From positions 10,823,501 through 10,887,500 of the forward strand of contig SMMW01000001.1 in assembly GCA_004794655.1 (NCBI GenBank): a DNA stretch of 64,000 bases, in the 5' to 3' direction. Made by a program: the position numbers and the translations under genes. This document shows, piece after piece, positions 37,150 through 47,700 of the stretch (its first letter is position 1; every line of letters starts with the position of its first letter). This DNA comes from Marisa cornuarietis (lineage: Eukaryota > Mollusca > Gastropoda > Architaenioglossa > Ampullariidae). The notes below the pieces were generated by a model. The model worked only from the letters and a program-made list of their open reading frames with translations. It did not search any database and was not told the DNA's origin.

Positions 37150-39940
37150 TTAACCAACAATCGGAAAACTTTCAACCAGAATCTGTCAACATACAAAAGA
37201 TTCTTTAAGACCAACGATCTGCACAAACTTTAACTGCTGTATATTAGGTAATAATGTAATTTATTTAGGCTTGATATACCTATTCAACATATTCAAGGTG
37301 TGTTAATGATTCATTGAGATTGCAGAAACAGCGAACGAGTTAAACAACGTAATAATCGCCGACAAGAAAAATAAAATCAAACACACAAACAAATACAGAG
37401 AAGCCAGAAAAGAAATTGACATGTCTGATAGTCCGTGATATTCACTAATATTCAGTGGACTGTATGTTGGTTAAATAGCTGGGTAATGCAGACACTTGCT
37501 GTGTCAACATCTAGAGCATCATCGGACAGTGACAGACACACCTCTACATCCACATCATATCACAGCCTCGCTCAGCCTTGTTCACGTGTTTCTATTCATT
37601 CTCTTTCTTCTCTTTTCTGCACATTTCTCCATGTTGCACTGTTTTGTGCTCATGGTTTTACTACCAGTAACAAATCCTACATATCGTTTTATAAATTGGT
37701 TGCTTTTAGTCAGAAATATGTACCTCGATCACACACAAAAACACACGCACGTACATATAGACTCACAAGCGCACGCACATTCACTTACACGCGCGAAGGC
37801 ATAGAACTTGTACAGAGCTGAGCTTAACTAATGAAGAGTGAAAACTACTTCGTCCTGCATCTACCCCCCCCCCACCGCCCTGCTACGACCTACACCGCTC
37901 CCTCCATCTGTTGTCCGTTAGTATCCTCATTCTGTCAGACATCTCGCACAAACACACATTTTGTTACACCATTACTGGACTGAGCTACCCAGCAAATAAA
38001 CACTATTAAACAATGAAAAAATACCTGATAATAGCCTACAACGAATTCCTTTTCTGTCAACTTGCCATTACCTGAAATATATATTTATATATATATATTA
38101 AGATTAGTATATCTTACATACATTTTCACTAGACTAAAAGTGATAAATATTAGTAGGTTTATCTTTGATTAGTAATATTACTCCTGACCTTTTACATAGT
38201 ACGCTTTGATAGCATAATTTGATTACCATCAAACAGCTGTGTGTGTGATTTAAGGGATTTGACAGTTGTAACAAACAAACTAATGTAACAAACTGAAGGT
38301 GAGAGTCCAGCCTAAATATCAACGTGTATTGTGACTTCGATGTCAGCAATAAATGTTCATTTTGGACTACACCACACCAAACGTTAATGTTCGGGTCTCA
38401 GAGCAACTACTGTTAGCATCTACACACCACAGGTGAAAAGGCCAAACTGGAAAAGAAAAGATTCGATCCAGCGGAAGGAAGACACGGAAGTTGTTGGATC
38501 AGATGAAAGCTAAAGCAATAAATATCTGACCCCGAGGATCACCAACACTGCGTGTGCTACTTACCTCCCACCTCCGGTCTAACCATTCAAGTTAAAGGTT
38601 TGTCTTTTAATGTTGAGGTCAGTCTTGATGTACTTACTGTCAACATCCAGACGACGATTGAATACGACCGTCATGACCGACCTGGCGATCTTGTTATCAA
38701 CCTGACCATCCATCCTGTCGCTGTAGTCGAAGGAGGCTTCGATCTCCGCCCTGCTCTCGCTGGCAGGACGCGAGGCAGAGTACTCCTGCAGGTTGAGGAA
38801 GCCATCTTCTGGAAACAGTTTGAATGTCTGCGTTTATTTCTGAACATTCATGTTATTTATGATGTTGTAAATTCCATTTGTACAGAGAACATATGGAAGG
38901 CTGGTGGTCAGTGTATTCACCTATGGAGCTGGTTTGGTACCTACTCGAATCTGAAACTAAAGTCTCCTAATCGGTCAGGGTCGGGGTGAGTCGGGTTCAA
39001 GCTTCCCAGTAATGTTCACCGTCCATACGACACAAGCTGTTGTTTTTCTTCACTTTTCAATTTTCATGCGTATGAATATTCGTTTTTATTACATTATTTT
39101 TATGAATTTTGTGCTACAGTCTTGTATTTGTATAATATTACTTTCTAGCTGAACTTCTCAAACGCAAATAATTTTTATCTCCCTCCCTTCATAAAAGACT
39201 ATTCTCGAAGTAAATTCATCGCTTGTCCAGATGCCCTGGTATGTCCTGCAGGACACGTACAGACGTATACAAACGCACAAAAGCATAATCATTCAGTGGT
39301 ACATGCCTGACTTTCCTTTAAGCTTGTTTCTAGTGTGACCTTCACCTGCAGGTCAGCAAATAACTAGGACAAGGGCGACATGTACTTGGCCTGTTCGCTG
39401 TCTCCTTACTGTTAGCGTCGATGTTGTCGAAGTAGGCCTGAAGTTCGCTCAGCACGAGGCTGCCATCGTCGTCCGCATCAATCGCGTCAAACGCCTGGCG
39501 AAGAACTTTGATGTCAAGTTGACTGAAAACGTCACAGAATGTGTAATGCACGTGTTTAATATTTTTATTTCCTTTTATTCCGTTTTCTCTTTGTCTTCTT
39601 TTTGTGCAACTTTTGACTTTTCCTTCTGTCGGGAAGTGACGTCCTAGTGGTGAAATTTTTTATACATTGTCGACCTTTTAAGCTTTCACGGAAAACCGCC
39701 TTGTGTATTTGTAACAGATTCTAAGTCATGCATAGACATATGAATACACAGAGATATAAATACATAGGCATATCAATACGTAGAGACATAAATGCACACT
39801 TTGACTGAACTGCACTTTGTGAGGACTAGAGAAGAGAGAATTTTACTTGAATCGTCACTGAAGCGAACAAGCAATCAAACAAACATGAAAACTTACGCAA
39901 GAACAGCAGCTATGAGGCCTAAAAAGATGATTGCCCTCAT
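37150..39940 (-). CDS. Secreted EF-hand protein, copy A
   Basis: Exons in gene order: 39897-39940, 39410-39522, 38638-38808, 38025-38071, 37150-37182, all GT-AG and in phase, giving 135 residues. The N-terminus MRAIIFLGLIAAVLA is a signal peptide, so the product should be secreted. EF-hand loops: DADDDGSLVLSE (30-41), DANKDGFLNLQE (50-61) and DVDSNGKLTEKE (107-118). A degenerate third hand lies around YSDRMDGQVDN. Three sites should bind calcium. The last exon adds only ILVESFPIVG. Compared with copies B and C it has one extra Arg codon before the fourth loop (NRRLD), a changed C-terminus and no AATAAA at the equivalent place. A TATA box and a spliced 5' untranslated exon lie upstream. The role is unknown; small secreted EF-hand proteins occur in molluscan shell matrix and body fluids, but that link is only inference. 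Confidence 0.85.
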
Positions 39941-40529
39941 GGTGGAGTTATCTGGCTGATCTGCAGAGTTATAAATATTTGTCAGGCGGTTGCAGAGTGT
40001 ATGCAAATGTCCTTTGAGACTAAATTTGTTCCGTAACAGGGAATTAGACTGCGATTGTGACATCGATAACCTGTAGCTGATGCCCTCTAAGATGTTTTTC
40101 TCTTATTTCGCTTTTAGTCAGTGATGCTGCCTCTGTTGCTGATTTAGCGTAAAACACCACCAACCTATCAACCTACCAACCATCACTGTTACCAAACCCA
40201 AAGTAAAGTCCATATTAACTGCCAGATGAATACCCGAGAACACGTATGCCCTCGACAAATATTTACTGACAAAGAAGAGCAAGTGGAGGAATTTTCTAGA
40301 TTAAACTTTCACATACGCTGCTTGATGAGTGAGTATTTTGGGCTTATTTAAGTACACTGTCGTGTTTACCATTATTGTATCGTTTCTTTTCAGCTGCCAC
40401 CCAGCATAAACTGTTAAAAGATGGGGCCTATGCTTTGTAGTCTGATTTTCTTGATCAAAATGACAAGGAGTCTTGTTTGAATGCTGTAGGATGATCTATA
40501 AGTCGGTTACTCAAAACTGTCTGACTTAC

Positions 40530-40593
40530 CGTTCGCTGGGATCGCAAGTTGAAGAAGTGAAGACTCCTGCACACACCATGATATATATATATA
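40530..40593 (-). promoter_or_regulatory. TATA box and 5' untranslated exon, copy A
   Basis: On the minus strand a run of TATATATATAT (40580-40593) is followed by ...GCGATCCCAGCGAACG|GTAAGTCAG, whose donor leaves the exon end at 40530. The matching acceptor CTCTGCAG| lies about 20 bases before the ATG. The same arrangement recurs in copies B and C. Confidence 0.65.
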
Positions 40594-41195
40594 CTTTTGT
40601 ACAGAGAGTAGTCACGTTACTATGTCGTCATGGCTGTCCATGAATGCTATTGTCTTACCACAAAGCACACACCCCAATCAAGCCCTTCATCGTGTCTTGG
40701 CTCAGCGGCATCAATGAAGAGTCAAAGACTAGGCTAGATAAGATTTTGGACTGTACACCATTTGACCGCAAGAAACAGTAGGCAGCTGTGTGTGTGTGCG
40801 CGCTGCTTTCATTTGCTTGAAAGAAGAGGTTGGACTTGAGAACGCTGATAAATTTTCAAGGTAATGACAGAGTAAAGGGATTCAGTTTTATGGACATGTT
40901 CTTGTTCCTCAGAACCCACATTGTACCCAAAGTCCCCTTACAGACCTGTTCGTACGTTGCTGTGTCCATCTGATTAGTCTCTCTGACCATAGTCTTATGT
41001 ATAATGCGACTGGCTGTCCTAGTGTATGCTAGTGTGGGAATGTGTGAGTCGAACCGCAAATATATAGTTAATGCCAATAGCTAAGTGTGTTAGCTTATTT
41101 TTATAATATTGTGTGTTACTATGTTACATTATATTACAAGAATAGTTGTGTTCCTCTAGGCTGGTGTGCTAATGTGTCAGATACAGTGTGAAATA

Positions 41196-41198
<3 letters not shown>

Positions 41199-41261
<63 letters not shown>
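41199..41261 (+). repeat. (TG)n microsatellite
   Basis: About 31 TG units between duplication copies A and B. Confidence 0.95.
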
Positions 41262-41262
<1 letters not shown>

Positions 41263-41616
41263 CTTGCTATGTTTACGTGTGCAATTTTTTTTCATCGTCC
41301 CTATCGTATCGTCCTTGTGTTTATGTGCGTTTGTGTTGTGGGTGTTTGTACTGGTTTACTTGCGGCATAGTCACAGATGACGTCTGTTTATGTTTGACAT
41401 GTCTTAACCAATGAGTGTTTGCTACACTGCTATGACTAGTCGTGGGGAGTCCATTGCCTGTATCCACGTAGTATTAATGGTGAGACGGGGGAGAGGAGCT
41501 GCACGGTTACGTGCCATCCTCAGTATTGTTGACAGTATTGACCTTATCGTCTAGCATCTCAAATAGATTATCACAGGCATCACACACAGGAAACTCTCAA
41601 TAAACTGGTCCCACTT

Positions 41617-41622
41617 TTTATT
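41617..41622 (-). terminator. Poly(A) signal, EF-hand copy B
   Basis: AATAAA on the minus strand (plus-strand TTTATT), about 32 bases after the stop codon and conserved in copy C. Confidence 0.65.
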
Positions 41623-41653
41623 GCACAGGTCTAAACACGAAATCGTCTTGTTT

Positions 41654-44420
41654 TTAACCAACAATTCCTGCAATCTCAGCCAGAATCTGTCAACATAGAA
41701 AAACATTCTTTAACACCAACGATCTGCATAAACATAAACTGCTGTATAGGCAATAATTTTATTCATTTAGTCTAGAGAATCTTCTTCCGCACGCTCTAGA
41801 AGGTATATTGAGAACTCAATGAGATTGCAGAAACAGCAAAAGAGTTAAAAAAAACAACATAATAATCGCCGACAAGAAAAATAAAATCAAACACACAATA
41901 AAAAAAACAGAGGAGCAAGAAAAGAAATTGAAATATCTGATAGTCCGTGATATTTACTAATATTCAGTGGACTGTGTGTTGGTTAAATCACTGAGCGATG
42001 CAGACACCTGTTGCTGTGAACATCTAGAACATCATCGGACAGTGACAGACACACCTCTCCATCCACATCATATCACAGCCTCGCTCTGCAGCAGCCTTGT
42101 TCACGTGTTTCTATTCATTCTCTTTCTTCTCTTTTTCGTACATTCCTCCATGTTGCACTGTTTTGTGCTCACACTTTTTTCTAACAGTAAGGAATCCTAC
42201 ATATCGTGTTATTGTTTGTTTTCAGTCAGAAACATGTACCTCAATCACACACACACACACACGCAAACACGCAGGTACATAGACTCACAAGCGCACGCAC
42301 ATTCACTTACACGGGCGAAGGCATTGCACTTGTACAGAGTTGAGCTTAACTAATGAAGAGTGAAAACTACTTCGTCCTGCATGTACCCCCCCCCCCGCCC
42401 TGCTACGACCTACAGCGCTTCCTCCGTCTGTTGTCCGTTAGTATCCTCATTCATTCAGACATCTCGCACAAACACACGTTTTGTTACACCATTACTGGAC
42501 TGAGCTACCCAGCAAATAAACACTATTAAAGAATGAAAAAGTACCTTAGAATAGCCTTCAATGAATTCCTCTTCTGTTACCTTGCCATTACCTGAAAAGT
42601 ATATATATATATATATTAAGATTAGGCTAGCTTACATACATAAAGCGATAAATATTAGTAGGTTTATCTTTGATTAATAGTATTGTTCCTGACCTTTTAC
42701 ATAGTATGCTTTGACAGCATAATGTGATTACCATCAAACAGCTGTGTGTGTCATTTAAGGGATTTGGAAGTTGTAACAAACAAACTAATGTAACAACCTG
42801 AAGATGAGACGATCAGTTTGAATATTGGGTTATTCCAGCCTAAATATCAACGTGCATTGTGACTTCGATGTCAGCAATAAATGTTCATTTTGGCCTACAC
42901 CACACCAAACTTTAGTGTCTGGGACTCAGGCCAACTACTGTTAGCATCTACACACCACCGGTCAAAAAGCCAAACTTAAAAAGATAAGATTCGTTCCAGT
43001 GTGGTAAGAAGGGGTAGTTGTCGGGTCAGATGGAAGCGAAAGCAGAAAAGATCTGACACTTTGGATCCCCAGCACTGCGTGTGCTACTTACCTCCCACCT
43101 CCAGTCTAACCATTCAAGCTAAAGATTTGTCTTTTTTAATGTTGAGGTCAGTCTCGATGTACTTACCGTTAGCATCCATACGATTGAATACGACTGCGAC
43201 GACCGACCTAGCGATCTTGTTATCAACCTGACCGTCCAGCTTGTCGTTGAAGTCGAAGGAGGCTTTGGTCTGTGCAGCGGTCTCGCTAGCAGGACGCGAG
43301 GCAGAGTACTCCTGCTGGTTGATGAAGCCATCCTCTGGAAACAGTTTGAATGGCTAAGTTTATTTCTGAGCATTCATGTCAATTATGATGTTGATAATTC
43401 CATTTCGCACAGAGTACATATGAAAGGCTGGTGGTCATTGTAATCAGTTATGAAGCCTGTTTGCTATCTGTTCGAGTCTTAGACTGAAAAACATCTAATC
43501 GCTCAGGGTCGGGGTCAGAGTCAGACGGCTGAAGGAGAGAGTCGGGTTCAACGTTCCCACTTACGTTCACTGTCCGTACGACACAAGCTGTGTGTTTTTT
43601 AAAACATAGTTTCACATTATTTTTATGAGTTTTGTGCTGCATTCTTTTATTTGTATAACTTTACTTTATAGCTGAACCTCGAACGCAAATAATTTTGATT
43701 TCCCTCCCTCCATAAAAGACATTTTACGACGAAAATTCATGGCTTGTCCAGATGCCCTGGTATGTCCTGCAGGACGCCTACAGACGAAGACAAACGCATA
43801 ATAGCATGAGCATTCAGTTTATCACCTGCCTGACTTTCACTTAAGCTTGTTTTTAGTGTGACCTTGACCTGCAGGTCAGCAGATAAGTAGGAAAAGAGCG
43901 ACATGCACTTTGCCTGTTCGCTGTCTCCTTACTGTTAGCGTCCATGTTGTCGAAGTAGGCCTGAACTTCGCTCAGCACGAGGCTGCCATCGTCGTCGGCA
44001 TCAAGCGCTCCAAACGCCTGGCGAAGAGAGTTGCGGTCAACTTGGCTGAAAACGTCAGAACATGTTTAATGCATCTGTTTAATATATTTATCTCCTTTTA
44101 CCCCGTTTTTTCATTGTCTTCTTCTTTTTGAGTAACCTTTGACTTTACCTTCTTTCGGGAAGGGACATCCTAGCAATGAAATTGTTCATGCATACTCGAC
44201 TTTATAAATTCTAACGGAAAACCGCCATGTGTATTTGTAACAGAGTCTGATTCATACAAAGACATATAAATACACAGAGATATAAATACACTTTCATTGA
44301 ACCTGTATTTTGTGAGGACTAAAGAAGAGAGAACTAAGAGTGCACTTCTTCTTCTCCACAAAGTGTTCATGCAGATTACAGGAGAGCACCAAACAGTGGG
44401 TAAAACTAGTGTGTTGACTA

Positions 44421-44479
<59 letters not shown>

Positions 44480-44535
44480 GAAAAAACTTACGCAAGAACA
44501 GCAGCTACGAGGCCGAGAAAGATGATTGCCCTCAT
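41654..44535 (-). CDS. Secreted EF-hand protein, copy B
   Basis: Exons 44492-44535, 43933-44045, 43167-43334, 42545-42591 and 41654-41686 join in phase to 134 residues. The signal peptide is MRAIIFLGLVAAVLA, with mature protein from about Gln16. EF loops: DADDDGSLVLSE, DANKDGFINQQE and DANGNGKVTEEE; a degenerate third hand surrounds FNDKLDGQVDN. The C-terminus is ILAEIAGIVG. All splice sites are intact. It is the middle gene of the triplication and is closer to copy C than to A. Control elements look complete: TATA box near 45360, untranslated 5' exon, and AATAAA 32 bases after the stop. Function not known beyond predicted secretion and calcium binding. Confidence 0.87.
44420..44478 (+). repeat. 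(AATC)n tetranucleotide repeat
   Basis: About 14 AATC units in intron 1 of EF-hand copy B, 14 bases before exon 1 on the plus strand. Absent from copies A and C. Confidence 0.95.
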
Positions 44536-44685
44536 GATGGAGTTATGTGACTGATCTGCACAGTTATAAATATTTGTCAGGCGGTTGCAGAGTGTATGCC
44601 AGTGTCCTTTGAGACTAAATTTGTTCCGTCACAAAGAATTTCTTTTCAGCTGCCGCCCAGCATAAACTATTAAAAGATGGGGCCT

Positions 44686-45199
44686 GGGGTTCCCAGTCAC
44701 TTAATCCTCGACACCTAATCCCCTAGACTTTTAATCCATAACCACCTAATCCTCAGACAATTAATCCTAAAAATGAAATTTCAACTGTAAAAATTATGAA
44801 GTCAGTGAAAATTTAATTTAAATTCAAATAATTATTTTCATGTACACATGACAATAAGTTCGACAATTAAAATAAATAATTAAATACAATAATAATAATA
44901 TTTAAATCATGCTATTAGCTTCGACGTCATTTCAACATCTATAACACCAGTTAAAGTTTATGTGAGCTATTATATTCAATGTTCTTCAACAATATGATAT
45001 GAAAATTGTTCTTAAATGTTAGTGAGGTAATTGCTTTGATCAATGACAGGTAAGCTAATGATCGGAGGTACAGAAGACAGAAACACTACACAATGCTTTC
45101 TAAAGGATTAAGTGTCTGTGGATTAAGTGCCTAGGGATTAAAAGTCTAAGGGATTAAGTGTCGGGGATGAAATGCCTCGGGGTTAAGTAACCAGACACC
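44686..45199. mobile_element. 514-bp MITE in EF-hand copy B (hAT-like)
   Basis: It is flanked by GGGGCCT on both sides (44679-44685 and 45200-45206). Copy A has the uninterrupted site GATGGGGCCTATGC. The termini are related and inverted: GGGGTTCCCAGTCACTTAAT on the left, GGTGTCTGGTTACTTAACCC when the right is read inward. The interior repeats variants of TTAATCC and GGATTAAG. The GGGGTTCCC end and a 7-8 bp duplication fit hAT elements, but the class is tentative. Confidence 0.75.
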
Positions 45200-45306
45200 G
45201 GGGCCTATGCTTTGTAAGCTGATTTTCTTGAGCATACTGACAACGAGTCTTGTTAGAATGCTGTAGGATGATCTATAAGCAGGAGATTCAAAACTGTCTG
45301 ACTTAC

Positions 45307-45367
45307 CGTTCGCTGGGATCGGATGTTGAAGAAGTGAAGACTTCTGCACACACCATGGTATATATAC
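45307..45367 (-). promoter_or_regulatory. TATA box and 5' untranslated exon, copy B
   Basis: GTATATATACC (about 45358-45367, minus strand) precedes an exon ending ...GGATCCGATCCCAGCGAACG-like sequence with donor GTAAGTCAG at 45306. It matches copies A and C closely. The exon start is estimated from the TATA position. Confidence 0.6.
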
Positions 45368-45566
45368 TTTCCTGACAGGGTAGTCACGTTACTATGTCGT
45401 CATGGCTGTCCACACCAACTATTGGATGCTATTGTCTTACCCCAAAATACACACCCCCATCAAGCCCTTCATCGTGTCTGTGCTTACCGGCGTCAGTGAA
45501 GAGTCAAAGACTAGGTGAGATAAGACTTTGAACTGTACACCTTTTGACCCCAAGAAATAGTAAGCG

Positions 45567-45567
<1 letters not shown>

Positions 45568-45658
<91 letters not shown>

Positions 45659-45661
45659 TGT
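45568..45661 (+). repeat. Compound (GT)n / (GTGC)n microsatellite
   Basis: About 21 GT units pass directly into about 12 GTGC units at the outer end of duplication copy B. Confidence 0.95.
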
Positions 45662-45885
45662 TTGCGGTGATTTCTTTTGCTTGAGAGAAGAGTTTGGACT
45701 TCAGAACGCTGATAAAATCTCAAGATAATGACGGAGTAGAGGCATTTGGTTTTAAGGACGTTTTGTTGTTTTTCGGAACCCAAATTGTACCCAAAGTCCC
45801 CTTACAGACCTGTTCTTTCGTTGAGGTTTCCATCTGATTATTCTCTCTGACAATAGTCCTTTGTATAATGTGACTAGCTGTCTTA

Positions 45886-47329
45886 TCTACTATTCTCCAC
45901 TCTCTACTTCCAGCCACGTCAAGCCTGGACCCGTCTCCACCATCTGTTGTTTCACACGCGCCTTACAGCCTCACTGTGACTTTGCATATGGGGCTATCTC
46001 TACCGCCATCTCAGAACTTGGGCCTCACGATATCAGTCCACACGCCATCGGCTCTGTTGTTGTCTTCCTACCTTTGACTGTCTGTGAGACACACCGCACT
46101 ACAAATGTCTCCATGGGCTTGTCGCCAAATAAAGAAATGAAATGAGAATTGCTTGTGCTCTCAACGAAATGACCACTAAAGCATCGGTCTTGCTTGAAAT
46201 TTTAAACAAGGCTTTTATCCCATTATGGGTTGAAATTCCTTAGAATAATCATTTAAATTAGTCTCCAGGTTTTCGTGTATATAATATCCTCGCCAGTGTC
46301 AGGCATCCAAACAATAAGGTCTTGTATAACATATCTAATTACGGCTCATCATTCAATTTGCTGGTGCAGTAAATCAATGATGCAACAAATAAAAAAATCA
46401 AAACTTGATAATGAGTGATATAAGGTGTGAGGCTGGCATATGCTCGAAGAGAAGCGTAATAATAAATAATAAAGGAAATTTATAGCGCCTTTCTCAGCAT
46501 CAAGGCATGCTCGAAGTGCTTTACAAAAAAAAGACACAATAATATTAACTACTGGTGACAGTCGTCAACTCTGGAACCGAAGTATAAGTCATCACCAAGC
46601 AGGCGACAAGAGTCAACGGAAATGTAGTCGGCGTCGTGTACTACCACAGATTCAAACTTTAAACATCCAGTGGGATAAAAAGTAATAATCAATGAGCCTG
46701 TATAGCGCGGCTTCCCAGTCCAAGCCGGGCTCACCGCGCTTAACAAACACAAAAATACAAAATAAACTCGAAAATCCTGCCGCTTTTTAATTGTCGTTAA
46801 CGGTAGACTTTGTCGTTCCTCCACTGGATAAAGTCTTCTTTATGGACCAGAATGTTGTAAAAATCTACAGATCGTAAAGGTGATGTTTCTTCCATGGCAA
46901 AAGCAGAAAAGATTAATCAGTAATTCAAAATGCTGATGACGATAACAGGTTGTCAGGTAGAAAAGACGACCGGTAAGCTGAAAAGTCCGAGACTGAAAGT
47001 CATCGTTGCTCAGTGGGAGTACATCTGTAGAGACTAGGATCCGTTACACTTCACACCTCAAGGTCGTAAAGTCAACGCCTAGTCGGCGTAAACACAAATC
47101 AATGGATGGTGGTAGGGTATAAAATTAATCTGGGAGTACTGCTTATGAGAACCGCGAGACTGGATACATATCTCTTCATGGGTTTATACCTATTCCTGGT
47201 TTTCCCACATCGTGAAAGATGTGAGGCGACTGGCTCTACACTGACAATTCTAGCTACACACCTCTTGTTATACAGCCACGAGCGGCAGTAGCAGCAGTCG
47301 TAATAGGTTTTGTTATTGTAGATGTATTT
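45886..47329. other. Spacer between duplication copies B and C
   Basis: The stretch 45886-46150 (+) is open for about 90 codons and ends at AATAAAGAAATG; it resembles nothing I know and may be a repeat tail. Minus-strand SINE/LINE-type tails lie at 46445-46530 (GTAAAGCACTTCGAGCATGC ... GGCGCTATAAA) and 46680-46750 (GTTAAGCGCGGTGAG ... CCGCGCTATAC). No gene seen. Confidence 0.45.
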
Positions 47330-47663
47330 ATTCTTGTTATGTGTATATGTGTAATTTTTTCATTGTCTCTATTGTAGCGTCCTTGTGTTCATGTGCGTTT
47401 TGTCTTGTGGGTGTTTGTACTGGTTAACTTGCAACATAGTCACTGATATCTGTTTTTTTAACTTCTTTTAACTAATCAGTGTTTGCTACACTTGTATGGA
47501 TAGTCGTGGGGGATTTCGGTGTCTGTATGCACGTAGGGGGAGAAGAGCTGCACTTTTTGGTACCATCCTCATTATTGTTGACAGTATTGTCCTCATCGTA
47601 AAGCATTTCAAACAGATTATCACCAACATCACACACATGAAACTCTCAATTAACTGCTCCCCT

Positions 47664-47669
47664 TTTATT
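47664..47669 (-). terminator. Poly(A) signal, EF-hand copy C
   Basis: AATAAA on the minus strand, about 32 bases after the stop codon, at the same place as in copy B. Confidence 0.65.
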
Positions 47670-47700
47670 GCACAGGTCTAATCACGAAATCGTCTTGTTT

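Larger units (their letters stand above)
36960..41050 (-). repeat. Tandem segmental duplication, copy A
   Basis: First of three related segments (A 36960-41050, B 41260-45885, C 47330-51860). Each holds one small EF-hand gene with its introns, promoter and flanks. Non-coding parts align well between copies, for example CATCATCGGACAGTGACAGA (A, B) and TTGTACCCAAAGTCCCCTTA (A, B). Boundaries are approximate. Confidence 0.85.
41260..45885 (-). repeat. Tandem segmental duplication, copy B
   Basis: Second copy of the EF-hand segment. Relative to A it lacks about 350 bases upstream of the coding start (A 40038-40392 has no counterpart), gains a 514-bp MITE, and gains (AATC)n and (GT)n/(GTGC)n tracts. 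Confidence 0.85.

Noticed and set aside
45861..46145. 94-codon open frame ending near AATAAA
   Set aside because: No family resemblance; it starts inside the duplicated segment and ends in probable retroposon tail sequence.
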